From positions 13,023 through 77,022 of the forward strand of contig CAZUPD010000022.1 in assembly GCA_964621785.1 (NCBI GenBank): DNA of 64,000 bases. The letters are read 5' to 3'. The translations under genes and the position numbers were made by a program. The notes beneath the pieces were generated by a model. That model searched no databases. It was not told the origin of the DNA and saw nothing but the letters and a program-made list of their open reading frames with translations. Shown here piece by piece: positions 62,134 through 64,000 of the stretch; positions within the stretch are counted from its first letter, which is position 1, and each line of letters starts with the position of its first letter. This DNA comes from JACKDW01 sp964621785 (GTDB lineage: Bacteria > Myxococcota_A > Polyangia > Nannocystales > Nannocystaceae).

Positions 62134-63914
62134 TGATTGCTCGTCTCCGGCCCGACTTCGACATGGGTGATGAGCGAGAACCTGCGCGGGCCACAGGCCT
62201 GTTGGAGGACTGCGAGAGCATCCGCGGCGCTGTCGTTGCGGTAGTGTTCGTGGCGTGCCTTCGAGCGCTCCGCCCGGGTCGATTGCTTTTGGGTGCGCGC
62301 CAGCCCAAATGCGACATTGTCGACGATCGTCAGCACACCGCCCGTGGGGATCATCGCGGTGATGGTTTGTAGGGCGCGCAACGGATCGTGTAGGTGGTTC
62401 CAGCTGCGGAGAATCAGCACATTCTCAAACCGTCCGTGGACATCCGGGTCGAGGGCCTCTGCCTCGATCGGATGAAGCGTTGCCCACGGCCAGCGTTCGG
62501 CAAGACCTTGCAGGTGCATGGGGTCGGGGTCGATCCCGGTGTAGTCGACCGCACCTGTCCGCACGCGTTCGGCCCATAGCTGTGCGTATGGACCCTCACC
62601 ACAACCGACGTCGAGGACCCGCCCGCGAATGCGTGAGATCGTTGTGCGTACAAGTTGATCGTCACGGGTAAACACGTCCTCGAGTACGGGCTCGTGCAGG
62701 CCGGTACAACTCGCGTGATGTTCACACCCGGTGCACAACGGGCTGCGCCGCAGTTTGACCAGGTCACGGGCAAAATCTGTGGGTGCCGGTTTGCGGCTGA
62801 TGTCGTAGTAGACCTGCCCGAGATCGTGTTTGATGGTGTGCAACTCGGCGTCCGAAAAATCGCGGGTATCGGCACGAAAGCGGGCTAGCTTGCCGCCGTT
62901 GCGCACAAACAGCGAGCGCCCACGCTCCCACGGAGTGATCCCAATATCCTGCTTTAATAGACATGTCCCATCGGACCCAGCGTCACGGACATCGGCGAGC
63001 GTGTAATTATAGGAATTGGCCCGTGGACGCCCGTGCACCGGCTGTAGCTCACCATCGCCAAATGCTTCGAAATAGCCGCGGTAGAGACCAGGGCAAGGAC
63101 CTTTGAGGGCGCAGGCTTCACACGCGGGCGGATGCTGCTTGTTGAGATCGTCGACGGGAAAAAAATCGGCCTCCCCAACTTCGATCATGGTTCGATAGGC
63201 GTGGGTCTTGAGGTCGTCGTAGAGGTGCTCCAAACCAGGCAACAGACACAGCGGAATGGCGCCGTGGGCAAATCGTGGGCCCTCGGGCCGGGCATTTTGT
63301 CGACCGTGGTCGATCGCCTCGCGCACGCGTCGCGCCACGTGGGTGACCTCGGGCATGAGATGGCGAAACAGATGGTCGCCACCACCTTTGGGTTCAACCA
63401 TCGAAAACTTGATCAGCAGGTCTTGGTAGGGGAGAAGGGTATCGACGAGACCGAGCAGGTGATCGACGTTGTGGCGGGTGATCACACAGTTGACGCTGAG
63501 ATCGATCCCGCGTCCGCTGAGATTTTGCAGGGCCGCCATCGCGTGGTCGTAGCCATCGCTGCGGACCATGAGGTTGTGGATTTTGGCCGACCCGCCGTGT
63601 AGCGACAGGTAGACATAGCGCAGTCGTTGCTCGAGCAGACGCTCGACAACATCGGGGTAGGCGAGCATTTGCCCGTTGGTGACCAAGCCAAAGTCGAGCC
63701 CCAACGACGCGGTGAGCTTGGCCCAGTGGAGCAACTCGGGGCGGATCGTCGGCTCGCCCCCGGACAGCACAACCATGCTGTGGCCCAAGTAGGCCGCCCG
63801 CCGGATTTTCTGATCGATCTCTGCGGTCGGTCCATCGATGTGACGGATGTCGAGCGTATGGCAAAAGCTGCAGTTCTCGTTGCAGGCGTAGCCGACTTTG
63901 ATCAGGGCCTTCAT
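62106..63914 (-). CDS. Radical SAM enzyme fused to a SAM methyltransferase
   Basis: The 602-residue protein starts with a radical SAM domain: CNENCSFC (Cys 11, 15, 18, CX3CX2C), VVLSGGEPTIRPEL and LVTNGQML. Additional cysteines follow at about 265-281 (PACEACALKGPCPGLY) and about 398-410 (CTGCEHHASCTGL), which resemble SPASM-type auxiliary cluster ligands. The last 170 residues are a class I methyltransferase (RGRVLDVGCGEGPYAQLW, VDYTGIDPDP, PTGGVLTIVDN). The first domain would generate a radical for peptide or small-molecule modification, the second would methylate. No precursor peptide or other biosynthetic genes are seen in the window; the upstream side is cut off. Confidence 0.88.
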   Translation of the reverse strand: MKALIKVGYACNENCSFCHTLDIRHIDGPTAEIDQKIRRAAYLGHSMVVLSGGEPTIRPELLHWAKLTASLGLDFGLVTNGQMLAYPDVVERLLEQRLRYVYLSLHGGSAKIHNLMVRSDGYDHAMAALQNLSGRGIDLSVNCVITRHNVDHLLGLVDTLLPYQDLLIKFSMVEPKGGGDHLFRHLMPEVTHVARRVREAIDHGRQNARPEGPRFAHGAIPLCLLPGLEHLYDDLKTHAYRTMIEVGEADFFPVDDLNKQHPPACEACALKGPCPGLYRGYFEAFGDGELQPVHGRPRANSYNYTLADVRDAGSDGTCLLKQDIGITPWERGRSLFVRNGGKLARFRADTRDFSDAELHTIKHDLGQVYYDISRKPAPTDFARDLVKLRRSPLCTGCEHHASCTGLHEPVLEDVFTRDDQLVRTTISRIRGRVLDVGCGEGPYAQLWAERVRTGAVDYTGIDPDPMHLQGLAERWPWATLHPIEAEALDPDVHGRFENVLILRSWNHLHDPLRALQTITAMIPTGGVLTIVDNVAFGLARTQKQSTRAERSKARHEHYRNDSAADALAVLQQACGPRRFSLITHVEVGPETSNQWIVQAKFE

Positions 63915-64000
63915 CGGAGCAACCGCAGGGTATCAGTCTGCGATTATTTGCCCCACACAACACAGCGGGCAACCGGCCGACATCTTTCGACCTGGGGTCG

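Overview
The window is high-GC bacterial DNA and reads as a chromosome segment of a myxobacterium-like organism (phylum Myxococcota, perhaps Nannocystaceae-like; this placement is inference). The pointers are many lipoproteins with Ser/Thr/Asp/Glu-rich linkers, two IgGFc-binding-domain surface lipoproteins, a MYXO-CTERM-like C-terminus, a 2022-residue TPR protein, and an imuA-imuB-dnaE2 mutasome operon. There is no prophage, CRISPR array or intact insertion sequence.

Layout. 1-12.7 kb: a partial SDR dehydrogenase, tandem paralogous IgGFc lipoproteins sharing a promoter and operator pattern, a Cys-rich ferritin-like lipoprotein, a lipid-anchored methyltransferase, small lipoproteins, a DUF1993 protein, an HExxH lipoprotein, a cytochrome P450 and a glycerophosphodiesterase. 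12.9-22.0 kb: a tight seven-gene operon resembling dlt (MBOAT acyltransferase, adenylating enzyme, acyl carrier protein, SGNH esterase) with a sulfotransferase and two more SGNH lipoproteins, probably for envelope acylation. 22.1-31.9 kb: the giant TPR protein, a single-pass membrane protein and an acidic repeat protein. 32.3-33.0 kb: a short RF1-type release factor split by a +1 frameshift at CTT TAG C, closely resembling the prfB recoding site. 33.2-40.4 kb: a tiny glutaredoxin-like gene, the mutasome operon, methionine aminopeptidase and a LysR DNA-binding domain standing alone. 40.5-43.3 kb: a 66-residue protein, a PilZ protein and two secreted proteins. 43.5-48.1 kb: an Mla-type lipid transport operon whose MCE protein carries an 8-cysteine insertion, then a dolichol-kinase-like enzyme. 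48.2-53.3 kb: a collapsed sensor-kinase pseudogene, a PqqB-like hydrolase, a Coq4-like protein and two lipoproteins. 53.3-56.5 kb: tRNA-Lys, tRNA-Glu and a solitary Eco57I-type adenine methylase. 56.5-64 kb: an acyltransferase, purM with a FAD oxidoreductase, accD-folC, and a radical SAM-methyltransferase fusion.

The two strongest unexplained signals are the frameshifted release factor and a degenerate 10-bp palindrome, TGYANNTRCA. I located 37 copies of it by eye, against roughly 2-3 expected from base composition, spread through genes and spacers alike.
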